The notes: a model not told the origin generated them from the letters alone. A stretch of 50,993 nucleotides of DNA from an uncultured Clostridia bacterium (GCA_944367415.1 CALVWN010000031.1:1-50993); one strand, 5' to 3'; numbered from the stretch's first letter, positions 1-8,327 are shown. A program made the numbers and translations.

Positions 1-2058
1 GCGCGTGGAATTGATAGAAAGATTATTTCCGATCTTGATCGTTCCGTTTCCGCGGGAAGTAATGCCGAGACCATTCGTCTCGATCATGTTGCCGTTCTGC
101 TGCGGCGCGCCGGTTGCATTCAAATAGATGACACCGCCCTCGGTGCTGATCGCAGTGCTGGAGAGCCGATCGCTCGGATCATTGACCTCACACCCGAACG
201 TTCCGTCGATGGTGATCTCGCCGCCATAGGAGAGGATACCCGCCGAGAATGTTCCGTTGATTTTGAACGTCGAATCTGTGCATTGCACGTTGGCAGCTGC
301 CCCGCTTGCCGTCTGAATGCCGTAATTATAGTTCCCGCTCGCAAATGTAAAACTCGTTCCGTCGGTCGTCACCGTGCCGCCTGCAGAATAGATCCCGGCA
401 TTGTTCGAACCGCCCCCCTGATAGTCAAACGAACCGCGCGTCACGGTTGCCGCGGCATCCGCGCCCTCCACAAAGATCCCTCGGTTATTGGTACTTGCAC
501 CCTCAAACGCAAAGTCAACGTCGGTCGCGGAGAGCTTTCCGTAGTTGGAATAGATGGCGTAGTTATACTCCCCCACGCCCGCAAATTTGAACGAAGCATT
601 GGAGATGGTTGCCATCTCCTCCTCCGCAAGCGCCGAAGTCGTGCCGCCCGACGCATCGACGTGAATACCGTACAGACTGTTTCCCGTCAGGCTGAATGTT
701 CCGCCGCTTAACGTGAGCTGCCCGCCGCTGACATGAATGGCGGCATTGTTGATGCCGGCCTCATCGACATCCGTTGTCGGGGCGACCTTATCAAAGGTGC
801 CGCCGTTGACGCGCATGACGCCGCCCGAGACATGGATGGTATCGCCGACTTCGGAATAAAAATTGCCGCTGTCCACGCGGAGATAGTCCTGTTGCGTGTT
901 CACCCCGGCGGCATAGTTGATGCTGACGCAGGCGCCCGCGCCGAGCGCCTCAAAGCTGCCCTCTTCGACCGCCATGTAGCCGCCCGTCGCGTTGACGCAG
1001 TGCGTCTTTCCGTCGCCGAAATAGGACGTGTAGCGCCCGCCGCGCACATAGAGATTTCCGTCGTTCATCTGAATGGCGGCAAATTCCTGCTCGCCCGACT
1101 GTACTGAGGCATCCCCCTTCGCGTCATTATATCCGTAGATCGTGACGAGATAGGTATCCGACGATTCCGTCAGCCCGTCATAGACGTAGCTGCCGTTCTC
1201 GAAACGCGCGTAATAGGTATAGTAAAAATCTGCCGACTTGTCGTCTGCAGCCATATCGGTGTTGTCGACGCTCGCGCCCGCGATCGTATAGTACAGATAC
1301 GTGTCGCCAAGAATTTGATCGAGCGTCGACGTCTCGAAATACATATTGCCGTTGATGCGCGTTCTGCCGTTCGTCGTATTCACAACGCCGGGCACGATCA
1401 CGGGCATTTTGACATTATCATATTTCGTGTAGGTATTGCCGTCTTGATTTTTTAGAAAATAATTGACATCTTTCGCAGTCGTCTCAAGTCTTGCACCCGC
1501 GTCGGTCGTATACGCACTTCCGAAGGGCACGGCATACTCGCTTGCATAGCGACAGCCGGCGCCGCGCGTAAATCCGTCGCGGGGGCCGCTCTCGAAGATG
1601 CCCGCTTCCACGGTGAGCGTACCGCCGGAGATGCGCAGAACGCTGCCGACGGGATTGTAAAAACACCCCGTCTGCGTATCGGAGGAATCGATGATCGTCA
1701 GACGCACGCCGTCCGTGACGTTGAGCAGCGGATCGCGGTTGTTGCGCTGCAGCTCATGCCCGTTGAGATCGATGATGAGATCGGAGTTGACGTCGGAGAC
1801 GCCGCCCGTGATGATGAGCGGATTGTCGACTTCCTCGGAGATCTTGATGTTGGTATAGCCGTTTTCGATCGCCGCAATGAAGGAATTGACCGAGTCGACC
1901 TCGATCTGGTTGGAGACGATATATTCCATCTCGCCCGAGATGGAGCTTTCCGATTCGAACTCATCGGAATAGCGCGCATACGAGAGCGAGAACGTCATGA
2001 GCGTGACAATGACGAGGGAGAGAAAGATCCCTGCGATCAGATTGCGTTTGTTGGTCAT
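1..2058 (-). CDS. Exported beta-helix-like repeat protein, SipW-type signal (3' end outside window)
   Basis: The reading frame from the ATG at 2058 runs without a stop to the window edge, giving at least 686 residues; the C-terminus is missing. The N-terminus has a short basic stretch, one hydrophobic segment (about residues 7-26) and then SYARYSDEF, like the signal ends of the other exported proteins in this operon. After a region with LIIDLNGHEL, which resembles the start of many parallel beta-helix proteins, the chain is rich in short units such as LRISGGTLTVEAG, MRVNGGTF and LTLSGGTFSL, as in right-handed beta-helix adhesins or polysaccharide-binding proteins. The start overlaps the upstream stop by 4 nt (ATGA), so translation is probably coupled. 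It is the last visible gene of the operon. Function is not known; a secreted surface or matrix protein is the inference. Confidence 0.8.
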   Translation of the reverse strand, partial: MTNKRNLIAGIFLSLVIVTLMTFSLSYARYSDEFESESSISGEMEYIVSNQIEVDSVNSFIAAIENGYTNIKISEEVDNPLIITGGVSDVNSDLIIDLNGHELQRNNRDPLLNVTDGVRLTIIDSSDTQTGCFYNPVGSVLRISGGTLTVEAGIFESGPRDGFTRGAGCRYASEYAVPFGSAYTTDAGARLETTAKDVNYFLKNQDGNTYTKYDNVKMPVIVPGVVNTTNGRTRINGNMYFETSTLDQILGDTYLYYTIAGASVDNTDMAADDKSADFYYTYYARFENGSYVYDGLTESSDTYLVTIYGYNDAKGDASVQSGEQEFAAIQMNDGNLYVRGGRYTSYFGDGKTHCVNATGGYMAVEEGSFEALGAGACVSINYAAGVNTQQDYLRVDSGNFYSEVGDTIHVSGGVMRVNGGTFDKVAPTTDVDEAGINNAAIHVSGGQLTLSGGTFSLTGNSLYGIHVDASGGTTSALAEEEMATISNASFKFAGVGEYNYAIYSNYGKLSATDVDFAFEGASTNNRGIFVEGADAAATVTRGSFDYQGGGSNNAGIYSAGGTVTTDGTSFTFASGNYNYGIQTASGAAANVQCTDSTFKINGTFSAGILSYGGEITIDGTFGCEVNDPSDRLSSTAISTEGGVIYLNATGAPQQNGNMIETNGLGITSRGNGTIKIGNNLSINSTR

Positions 2059-3473
2059 GCGCCCTCCCCGATCTCCGTCTGTGTAAACACGACGTTGATC
2101 TGTGTGTAATAGCTCTTGCTCAGCGACATCCGGATGGTCTCACTTAAAATGGGATCGTCTGTAACGCCGCCAAAGGAGATATGCAGCGCACTATCGAGCG
2201 ACGGGCTTTGATTGGAACAGACCCCGTAGAGCGACTGTGCCTCCGCGATGGTCGACGGCGCATCGCCTTTGATCATGACCGTTCCGTTATGCGAATAGAA
2301 CTGCTCGATCGGGTGAACATAGTTGACGGTCGTCTCGCTGATGGGCGCGACGTGGTGGAAGGCAAGCGTGCTGCCTCCCGTGAAGCTGCCGTCCTCATTG
2401 CGCGTGAAGATCTTCTGCACGCGGATCTGCGTCGTGCCGACGGGCGCGGCGCTCCTGTCAAACGTGTTTGCGCTGCAGTCGAAGTGATACCCCGTCACCG
2501 TCGCGCCGTTGAATGTCTTCCCATTGCCTGCCTGCGGCTCGAGAAGCAGGTCGATCTCATCCGTGATGTCCGACGAGCCTTCCGCACTCGAACCGTAGTC
2601 GTAGTCTTCGCTCGCGATGCGCTCGGCGAGCGAGAGGTGCATGACATAGGTCAGCTCCGTCGCATTGCCGCCCGCAAAGACAAAGCTGTCGAGCGCGAGA
2701 TCGATGGTGTAAAAATCCACCTCTTTTTCGAGGTCGAGGAAGAGCTGCGAGAGGATATCCCCCTGCGCGCTCTCGCGGCGGAAGCCGACGGAATACTGCG
2801 TGAGCCGCGTGCTCCTGGTCACGGAGATCATGCCGAACGTGCCCTGCGCGGAGAGATAGCCCGAAGGAATACTTCCGTTGACGGTGAGCGTGTCGTTCAA
2901 CGGGGTGCCGTCCGCCTGCGTGCGCTCCTCGTAGTCAGGGAATTTCGCCGTTTCCATGGGGACATCCGAATGTTCCGCATAAGTGCGGCTGCCCTGTGCG
3001 GCAGTGTATTCGTATTTACCGTCCGTCCCCTCTTGTACCTGATAGATGAGGTTGCCGAGTACGATCTGCGGGGTGACGGCGTTGTTGTTCGTGTCGGTGA
3101 GCTGGAGGACGAGCACGTCGGCAAGTTCGGCGGGAATATACAGCCGCAGTTTGGTCATGAGATCGACGTCGCTGATGCGGATCGTCGCGCCCTCGTCGTT
3201 GACTTCGTAGTTGCGCATGGTGAAGCGCACCGTGCGCGACGTGCCGATCTGCGCCCCCGAGGTGAGGTAGAAATTCGCGTTGGAGAAGGTGTTCGAGGAA
3301 ATATTGTCGATCTCGTAGGAGGTGACGAAGGGAGAGATGCTTCCGCTGAAATCTCCGCTGGTGGCAGTCGAATAGCGCGAAAAAGTAACGCCCGTGAACA
3401 AGACGCTCACGACGAGAAGATAGCAGAGATATGAAAGAATGGGAATTTTCTTAACTCTTTGGGTCTTCTTCAT
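2055..3473 (-). CDS. Exported protein of unknown function, SipW-type signal (472 aa)
   Basis: The N-terminus has KKTQRVKK, a hydrophobic segment (about residues 11-30) and GVTFSRYST, matching the signal-peptide ends of the TasA-like protein at 5390 and the beta-helix protein at 1. The mature part is Ser/Thr-rich and looks beta-structured, with no motif I recognise. The gene overlaps the end of the signal peptidase gene (3451-3996) by 23 bp and the next gene by 4 bp, so it lies in a tightly coupled operon. The likely role is a cell-surface or extracellular-fibre component processed by one of the neighbouring SipW-like peptidases. This is inferred from the signal and the neighbours, not from a recognised domain. 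Confidence 0.75.
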   Translation of the reverse strand: MKKTQRVKKIPILSYLCYLLVVSVLFTGVTFSRYSTATSGDFSGSISPFVTSYEIDNISSNTFSNANFYLTSGAQIGTSRTVRFTMRNYEVNDEGATIRISDVDLMTKLRLYIPAELADVLVLQLTDTNNNAVTPQIVLGNLIYQVQEGTDGKYEYTAAQGSRTYAEHSDVPMETAKFPDYEERTQADGTPLNDTLTVNGSIPSGYLSAQGTFGMISVTRSTRLTQYSVGFRRESAQGDILSQLFLDLEKEVDFYTIDLALDSFVFAGGNATELTYVMHLSLAERIASEDYDYGSSAEGSSDITDEIDLLLEPQAGNGKTFNGATVTGYHFDCSANTFDRSAAPVGTTQIRVQKIFTRNEDGSFTGGSTLAFHHVAPISETTVNYVHPIEQFYSHNGTVMIKGDAPSTIAEAQSLYGVCSNQSPSLDSALHISFGGVTDDPILSETIRMSLSKSYYTQINVVFTQTEIGEGA

Positions 3474-3996
3474 CCTTTTTCTTTTTCGCCCCCGTCAAAA
3501 GATCGGTAACAAGCCAAAGTACAATGCCGCACGCAAGCACGCAGAACAGCCCGAGCGGACTTTGCAGAAAGGAGATGACCTTTCCGAAGTCGTCCCAGAC
3601 GGCGACGACCTTGCCGACGACCGCCTCGGACGCAACGTGCGCGGTGTCCTCGCTGTTGTTGGCGTCGCCCTTCGTGACAAAGCCATCCTCTTCGACGCGC
3701 ACGATGCGGTGCGTGACATAATCCCCGCGCGTGACGTCGAGAAAGGTGATGACGTCCCCTACCTGATAGCTGTCCTGTGCGCGCGTGATGATGACGTCCT
3801 GAATGCCGATCTCCGGTTCCATGCTCCCCGAGACGACGACTGCCATCGCCATCCCGCAGAAGGTGGGCATATTGTTCTTGAACGCGTACCGCGCGATCAG
3901 CATATACACGTTATAAAAGGCGATCAGCCCGACAACGGCAATGAGGATGCCGCGCAGCACGCCTTTGATGATCTTTGCCGCCCGCTTCATAGTCAC
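3451..3996 (-). CDS. sipW: SipW-like (ER-type) signal peptidase I, first copy
   Basis: Membrane-bound type I signal peptidase of the archaeal/ER-like S26B group. A hydrophobic segment lies at about residues 14-36, followed by VVSGSMEP with the catalytic Ser, then DVITF and YVTHRIV, where His replaces the Lys of bacterial SipS-type enzymes. KGDAN and a second C-terminal membrane segment (about 145-168) follow, then a basic tail (GAKKKKDEEDPKS). The length is normal for SipW (about 180 aa). The longest start is a GTG at 3996, overlapping the previous stop by 4 nt; an ATG at 3990 is equally possible. SipW enzymes process TasA/camelysin-type preproteins, and three such candidates lie in this operon. 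A second SipW-like gene lies at 6150. Confidence 0.93.
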   Translation of the reverse strand: MTMKRAAKIIKGVLRGILIAVVGLIAFYNVYMLIARYAFKNNMPTFCGMAMAVVVSGSMEPEIGIQDVIITRAQDSYQVGDVITFLDVTRGDYVTHRIVRVEEDGFVTKGDANNSEDTAHVASEAVVGKVVAVWDDFGKVISFLQSPLGLFCVLACGIVLWLVTDLLTGAKKKKDEEDPKS

Positions 3997-5195
3997 CCGA
4001 TCACGGACGCCGTAAATGTGATGTGCAGCGTGTATGTCGCGCCGCTCTCCCCCGCGACGGTGTCGACGGGGTCATTGTGGCTCCAATACCACTCCAGCTC
4101 GAAGAGCGAAGCGGAGTCTGGCTCAATGGTCATCCGATCGACGCCGAGCTGCTCCGTCGCCGTGAACGTCTCCTCGTCGGAGAGATAGACGCCGTCGCGC
4201 TTGAGCCGATAGCAAAGCCCGATGCCGTATTCGTTCGTCTCGGCGAAATCGAGCGAGAAGAGAAGCGCGTCCTCGTTGTCGTTGCGCAGCATGAAGCGAT
4301 AGCTCCCGTACATCCCGGGCGCAATGACGGTATCGCCGAAGCGCTCGTTGTAGAAGACGGGGAGATTTTCCTCCTCGTGCCACTCCACGCCGTCCTCGTC
4401 CGCAATGAACAGCACGGGCGCGTAGTCGTCCGAGCGCGTCAAATAGTATGCGCTCAATGCGACGGATAACACCGTCGCCAGCAATAATATGAGAACGAGG
4501 AGCAAGATCGGCAGCCATGACAGCCTGCGGATGGAGGCAACATAGACGTTGTCCATCGTGAGAATATTGTCATGCTTGTCGACATACCCCTCCAGCTTTT
4601 GTTCGCGATAAAAATAGACATTGGCGTCCTCCTTGCGGAATTCGCCCTGCTCGTTCTTGTCAGCGTCGTACCAGACGCTCTTGCGGATCTTGCCGATGAT
4701 CTTGCCCGCAGCGTCGGCGACCTTGCCGCGCTTGGGCAGACGGATGCTGTATTTGTGATTTTCGCCCTCTTGCGAACGGGGCGCCTCGCCGCCATCCTCG
4801 GGAGCCGATGCGGGTTGCGCCTCGCCGCCATCCTCGGGAGCGGGCGCGGGCTGCTCGCCGCCTTCATCGGAAGCCGATGCGGGTTGCTCGCCGCTTTCAT
4901 CGGGAGCGGGCGCGGGTTGCGCCTCGCCGCCATCTTCGGGAGCCGATGCGGACTGCTCCTCGCCGCTTTCATCGGGAGCCGATGCGGGTTGCCCCTCGCC
5001 GCCATCCTCGGGAGCGGGCGCAGATTCCGCCTCCTGATTTTCTCCATCGGAAAGCGGAGCAGACGCGTTCGTCTCCTCCTGCATCACGGCAGCCCCCTCT
5101 TCTGCTGCGGCTTGCCCGCTCTGTTCGGAAACGCCGTCGCCGACTGCGGCAGCGTCGTCCTGCGCGGGATTTTTTTCATTCTCGCGATCTTCCAT
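3993..5195 (-). CDS. Membrane protein with acidic repeat tail and TasA-like C-terminal domain (400 aa)
   Basis: I take the ATG at 5195 because a GGAGAG ribosome site precedes it and the frame upstream falls in a hairpin region. Residues 1-145 are Glu/Asp/Pro/Ala-rich with imperfect repeats of the type APEDGGEAQPAS. Residues 150-225 are basic then mixed (SIRLPKRGK, SVWYDADK). One membrane segment lies at about 226-252. The outer domain (253-400) has APGMYGSYRFMLRN, CYRLKRDGVYLSD and LEWYWSHNDPVDTVAG, which resemble the beta-domain of SipW-dependent TasA/camelysin-like proteins. There is no cleavable signal, so the acidic tail should be cytoplasmic and the C-terminal domain outside. It could be an anchor or assembly factor for the fibre-like proteins; that is inference. 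Confidence 0.78.
   Translation of the reverse strand: MEDRENEKNPAQDDAAAVGDGVSEQSGQAAAEEGAAVMQEETNASAPLSDGENQEAESAPAPEDGGEGQPASAPDESGEEQSASAPEDGGEAQPAPAPDESGEQPASASDEGGEQPAPAPEDGGEAQPASAPEDGGEAPRSQEGENHKYSIRLPKRGKVADAAGKIIGKIRKSVWYDADKNEQGEFRKEDANVYFYREQKLEGYVDKHDNILTMDNVYVASIRRLSWLPILLLVLILLLATVLSVALSAYYLTRSDDYAPVLFIADEDGVEWHEEENLPVFYNERFGDTVIAPGMYGSYRFMLRNDNEDALLFSLDFAETNEYGIGLCYRLKRDGVYLSDEETFTATEQLGVDRMTIEPDSASLFELEWYWSHNDPVDTVAGESGATYTLHITFTASVIG
4783..5025 (-). repeat. Coding tandem repeats (acidic Pro/Ala/Glu units)
   Basis: Imperfect in-frame repeats of about 36-45 bp encode variants of the units APEDGGEAQPAS and APDESGEQPAS in the membrane protein at 3993-5195. The number of units could change by slippage or recombination without breaking the frame. 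Confidence 0.8.
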
Positions 5196-5224
5196 GATCT
5201 CTCCGATTCCCCGTGTGAAATGTT

Positions 5225-5290
5225 GTCCGCAATTGTGTGTGCGCACTGACATCCGAGGACGCAATGCGCACACAGCGGACGCAAGGGAGA
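5225..5290. other. Long stem-loop in the gap between the TasA-like gene and the next gene
   Basis: Within the 194-bp gap 5196-5389, GTCCGC (5225-5230) pairs with GCGGAC (5285-5290) and TGTGTGCGCA (5236-5245) pairs perfectly with TGCGCACACA (5275-5284), leaving a 5-nt bulge and a 29-nt loop. No T-run follows on the minus strand, so it does not look like an intrinsic terminator. In the operon mRNA it would sit directly 3' of the TasA-like gene, where it could protect the upstream message or mark a processing site. Confidence 0.6.
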
Positions 5291-5389
5291 TGCACTCCCC
5301 CATGTCGCCCTGCCATCGATACCACACCTACGCGGCACGGCTTAATGTATGAAAAAAGTTTTGAATGCCGTCAGGCGCGGATAACGATG

Positions 5390-6070
5390 TTAAGCTGCCT
5401 GGACTGCAACGTAAGAAAGATTCCAACCGATCGCACCGAGATTCTGACCAACCCAGGTGTCAAGCTCGTCTGCATCAACTCCGCTATTCTTGCTTGTCGC
5501 GTCAGCACTCGTCCAAGTCACAACCGCCCAAATATAGAAAGCCTGATTGGGAGCAAGAGCCGTACCGATCGCAGAACCGGACGTAATACCGTTGGTTGCA
5601 GCAAACGAATCCGTCGTGGTATAGTAAAGCTGATAAGAGAACAGCCCCTCAACATCTGTCTTTTGGTGAGTGCCAAATTCGGTAAGTTCTTCAGTAGACG
5701 CCGTTGTGCCATCCTCTTGCAACTTATAAAGCTTCATATCATCCATCGTGATCGTGACAGTCGCGTTGACTTCACCGCCGTTGGAAATGGTAGCAACCTT
5801 GATCGGATCAGAAGGATTGGAGCGAGGCGAATTCGTGCCGGTGAATACTTCAGCGGAAGGAGCGAGATCATTCACAAGTACCTGTGCGGAATCCTGCGAA
5901 ACGCCATCTCCATAAATATTGATTTTCCAGTTAGCAACTTCGGCCGAACCGCTGCCCGTGCCGCTCGAGGTGTAGCGCGCAAAGGTGCTACCGAGGAAGC
6001 AGCAGCTGATCAGCGTCAGCGCGACAAGCGCAACAAACAGCTTGGAAATAATGCTCTTCTTTTTGGTCAT
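5390..6070 (-). CDS. TasA/camelysin-like secreted protein (226 aa)
   Basis: The start at 6070 is favoured over the ATG 18 nt upstream because a GAGGAG site lies 10 nt before it. MTKKKSI, a hydrophobic segment (about residues 9-28) and GSTFARYTSSG form a signal peptide of the TasA/CalY type. The mature chain has short beta-strand motifs typical of the family, such as ANWKINIYG, a stretch of the form KVATISNGGEVNATV (the N-G-G turn of TasA-like domains), and a C-terminal GWNLSYVAVQAA. About 226 residues is within the family range of roughly 190-260. TasA proteins build extracellular amyloid-like fibres; camelysins are related surface proteins. A SipW-like gene lies just upstream (79-bp gap), so this is a probable substrate. 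Confidence 0.82.
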   Translation of the reverse strand: MTKKKSIISKLFVALVALTLISCCFLGSTFARYTSSGTGSGSAEVANWKINIYGDGVSQDSAQVLVNDLAPSAEVFTGTNSPRSNPSDPIKVATISNGGEVNATVTITMDDMKLYKLQEDGTTASTEELTEFGTHQKTDVEGLFSYQLYYTTTDSFAATNGITSGSAIGTALAPNQAFYIWAVVTWTSADATSKNSGVDADELDTWVGQNLGAIGWNLSYVAVQAA

Positions 6071-6149
6071 TGTTTTCCTACTCCTCATGTTTTTTGATAT
6101 CTGTAAAACGGCGTCCGCGTGTGGAACGGGTCGCCGGATTTACCGTAAG

Positions 6150-6923
6150 TTATTTTTCGTCGGGCGTATCATCCTGCCCTTCGGAGGGTTGAGCGCTCTG
6201 CTGCGCCGCGAGCTGCGCCCGCAGGCGGGCGAGTTCCTCCTCCTTGTCGCGCAGTTCGTTGCGCGCGTTTTCGAGTTCGCTCCCGCTCTCCCCTTCCGCC
6301 GCCTGCGCAGCCTCCCGCTTCGCCTTGCGGTTATAGAGCGTGATGCGCGTGACGTCATAGATGATAAAGAGCACGACGGGGATGCCGATAAACACGATGA
6401 TCCCCACGGGCGTCTGCAAAAAGATGGCAAAATCGCCCAAACCGTTGACGCTGCCCGTACAGATGCCGACCACGTTTTCGACGGGAATGGCGCCGTCCGT
6501 CGACGCGTTCGCGTCGCCGCGCGTCACAAAGGAAACGACCTTGCCCGCGTCGTCGCGGTTGACGGAGACGATGCGGTGCGTGACGTATACGTTATCGCTC
6601 GAACGGAAGGTGATGACGTCATCCGTCTCGAGAGCCTGCTTTTCCTCGTCGTCGAGGATGCGCACAAAGATGAGCGCGCCCTGCGGGAAGCTCCCCTCCC
6701 TGTCGCCGTCCATCGACCCGGAGGTGACGGCGAGCGGCGCGACGCCGAACACGTCGGGCGGAACGTCGGGATTGACGCTGCCTTTTATGATGAGCGTCAG
6801 ATTGATAACGAAAACGGGGATGAGGAGAACGGAAAGCACGATCATAATGACGAGTGCGACAATGTCGCCGACGCGCTTTTTCGCCTCCTGCGGCTGAGAG
6901 TTCTGCTTGTTTTCCTGTTCCAT
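6150..6923 (-). CDS. sipW: SipW-like signal peptidase I, second copy, with C-terminal coiled coil
   Basis: The start at 6923 is preceded by GAGG with 5-nt spacing. Basic N-terminus, membrane segment at about residues 20-45, then VTSGSMDGD with the catalytic Ser, DVITFRSSDNVYVTHRIV with the ER-type His, TRGDANAS, and a second membrane segment at about 165-190 (GIIVFIGIPVVLFIIYD). At 257 residues it is longer than the copy at 3451. The extra part is a charged C-terminal tail (about 200-257) containing ENARNELRDKEEELARLRAQ, a likely coiled coil in the cytoplasm. First gene of the operon, behind a consensus promoter at 7187-7215. Having two SipW-like enzymes in one operon suggests separate substrates or a heteromeric assembly. 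Confidence 0.92.
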   Translation of the reverse strand: MEQENKQNSQPQEAKKRVGDIVALVIMIVLSVLLIPVFVINLTLIIKGSVNPDVPPDVFGVAPLAVTSGSMDGDREGSFPQGALIFVRILDDEEKQALETDDVITFRSSDNVYVTHRIVSVNRDDAGKVVSFVTRGDANASTDGAIPVENVVGICTGSVNGLGDFAIFLQTPVGIIVFIGIPVVLFIIYDVTRITLYNRKAKREAAQAAEGESGSELENARNELRDKEEELARLRAQLAAQQSAQPSEGQDDTPDEK

Positions 6924-7186
6924 GCCTTCCTCTATGCAACTGCGCCGAACGCCCGGGCGCAAGAATCATTGCGGATTTCATCATTCCGTCACATCGGACG
7001 GGTAAAATAGATAGAAAAATCCCTGCGCGCACACGCCCGCATTGTTTTGCCAAAACTTTCCGGAATGCGTGCCTGTCGCAAAAATTGATACTTCTGTTTG
7101 GTAAATATTCAAAATTATGAAATATGTGCACGTCGGGATAAGAAAAATACTCAAAAAAAGCGCAAGACGTGTTGTTTTTCGCGCAT
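6924..7186 (-). other. Long 5' leader of the sipW-tasA-like operon
   Basis: About 255 nt separate the promoter (7187-7215) from the first start codon at 6923. The stretch has no convincing ORF. It is AT-richer than its surroundings near the promoter and has short dyads (for example GCGC repeats followed by a T7 run on the minus strand near 7152-7158), but I recognise no riboswitch. A leader this long leaves room for post-transcriptional control. Confidence 0.45.
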
Positions 7187-7215
7187 ATTATATCGCAAAT
7201 TCGTTAGATTGTCAA
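7187..7215 (-). promoter_or_regulatory. Sigma-A promoter of the sipW-tasA-like operon
   Basis: On the minus strand, TTGACA (7210-7215) and TATAAT (7187-7192) are separated by exactly 17 bp, a perfect consensus promoter reading into 6923. TTGTCAA at 7209-7215 on the plus strand is the inverse of TTGACAA at 7236-7242, so a dyad with a 20-bp gap spans the region shared with the divergent XRE gene and could bind that regulator. Confidence 0.9.
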
Positions 7216-7267
7216 CCCTTCTGCGTTATATTTATTTGACAAATTGCGTTTATAATAAAAACTGACA

Positions 7268-7570
7268 ATGAATGTCATCGAGCATATCCGTGAACTGAAA
7301 AACGAGCGAGGGTGGACGGACTATCGGCTCGCGGCGGAAGCCATGATCCCGCAGTCCACGCTCGCCTCCATCTTTGAGCGGAATACCCCGCCCAAACTTG
7401 ATATCCTCGAGAGCCTGTGCCGCGCATTCGGCATGACGCTTGCGCAATTTTTTCGCGAGAGCGAACGGGAGGAATTGGTCACAGAGGATGAGGAACGCCT
7501 TCTTCGGCTGTACAGAACGCTCTCCGTCGAACGCAAGAGAGCGCTGATCGTGCTGCTCTCCGGGGCGTAG
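7268..7570 (+). CDS. XRE-family helix-turn-helix regulator, 100 aa (SinR-like position)
   Basis: Small DNA-binding protein. Residues 5-65 form an HTH_XRE domain (IREL, WTDYRLAAEA, PQSTLASIFER, PKLDILESLCRAFGMTLAQFF) followed by a short helical tail (EERLLRLYRTLSVERKRALIVLL). The ATG at 7268 has no evident Shine-Dalgarno; TATAAT at 7251-7256 ends 11 nt before it, so the message may have a leader of only a few bases. It is transcribed away from the SipW/TasA-like operon, whose promoter is less than 60 bp away. In Bacillus the XRE protein SinR represses tapA-sipW-tasA; a similar role is inferred here from position, domain and size. It ends at a strong bidirectional terminator. Confidence 0.85.
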   Translation: MNVIEHIRELKNERGWTDYRLAAEAMIPQSTLASIFERNTPPKLDILESLCRAFGMTLAQFFRESEREELVTEDEERLLRLYRTLSVERKRALIVLLSGA

Positions 7571-7583
7571 ATACATACGACAC

Positions 7584-7618
7584 AAAAGAGCGTGCCATGT
7601 TTTGGCACGCTCTTTTTT
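7584..7618. terminator. Bidirectional intrinsic terminator
   Basis: GAGCGTGCCA (7588-7597) pairs perfectly with TGGCACGCTC (7603-7612) around a 5-nt loop, with A4 before and T6 after. It serves the XRE gene on the plus strand and sigE on the minus strand, whose stop codon lies inside it. Confidence 0.93.
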
Positions 7619-8327
7619 ATACGAGTTTGGAAATTTCGCGCTTGAGACGCTCGATGATCTTCTTTTCAAGGCGGGAGATATAGCTCTGCGAGATGCCGAG
7701 TTCGTCCGCCACATCCTTTTGCGTCATCTCCTCCCTACCGCCCAATCCGAAGCGCATGTCCATGATGCGCCGTTCGCGCTCGGGGAGCTTTTTGAGCGCC
7801 TCCTTGAGCAGTTCCTTTTCGACGTTCGCCTCCACGCCGCCGTATACCGTCTCGCTGTCGGTGCCGAGGATGTCGGAGAGGAGCAGTTCGTTGCCTTCAA
7901 AATCGGTATTGAGCGGCTCATCGAAGGAGACTTCGCTCTTGAGCCTTACGGTGCGGCGCAGATACATGAGGATCTCGTTCTCGATGCAGCGCGAGGCGTA
8001 CGTCGCAAGTTTGATATTCTTGTCGGGGCGGAAGGAGTTGATCGCCTTGATAAGCCCGATCGTGCCGATGGAGATGAGGTCGTCGGCGTCCACACCCGTG
8101 TTCTCGAACTTGCGCGAGAGGTAGACGACAAGGCGGAGATTGTGCTCGATGAGTTTCGCCTTGACGTTCTCCGCGTCCTCCCCCGCCTCGAGTTTCCCGA
8201 GCAGTTCGGCTTCCTCCTCCGGCGAGAGCGGCAGGGGCAGCGCCTCGCTTCCGCAAAGGTAGTGAACGATGTTCTCCCCCGCGACCAGCCGCGAGAGCCA
8301 GGTTTTAAGTGTCGTGAGCAGCTTCAT
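7617..8327 (-). CDS. sigE: Sporulation sigma factor SigE (mother cell)
   Basis: RNA polymerase sigma-70 family factor of the early mother-cell programme of endospore formation. The sequence follows the SigE/SigK pattern: [10 protein letters not shown] near residues 26-35 just after the short pro-region, [32 protein letters not shown] (region 2), [20 protein letters not shown], the [19 protein letters not shown] stretch, and a region-4 HTH with [20 protein letters not shown]. 236 residues is typical. The first about 25 residues should be the propeptide removed by SpoIIGA. GGAGGGG precedes the ATG at 8327. The start overlaps the upstream spoIIGA gene by 23 bp, the usual operon pairing. Confidence 0.96.
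   Translation of the reverse strand: MKLLTTLKTWLSRLVAGENIVHYLCGSEALPLPLSPEEEAELLGKLEAGEDAENVKAKLIEHNLRLVVYLSRKFENTGVDADDLISIGTIGLIKAINSFRPDKNIKLATYASRCIENEILMYLRRTVRLKSEVSFDEPLNTDFEGNELLLSDILGTDSETVYGGVEANVEKELLKEALKKLPERERRIMDMRFGLGGREEMTQKDVADELGISQSYISRLEKKIIERLKREISKLV

Noticed and set aside
2181-3434. Plus-strand open frame of 417 codons
   Set aside because: Shadow of the minus-strand exported protein; no ribosome site and a composition typical of antisense frames.
4783-5025. CRISPR-like repeat
   Set aside because: Imperfect in-frame coding repeats with no unique spacers of constant length.
7236-7256. TTGACA and TATAAT as a promoter pair for the XRE gene
   Set aside because: The spacer is only 9 bp, too short for sigma-A. 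The TATAAT may work with a weak -35 further upstream.
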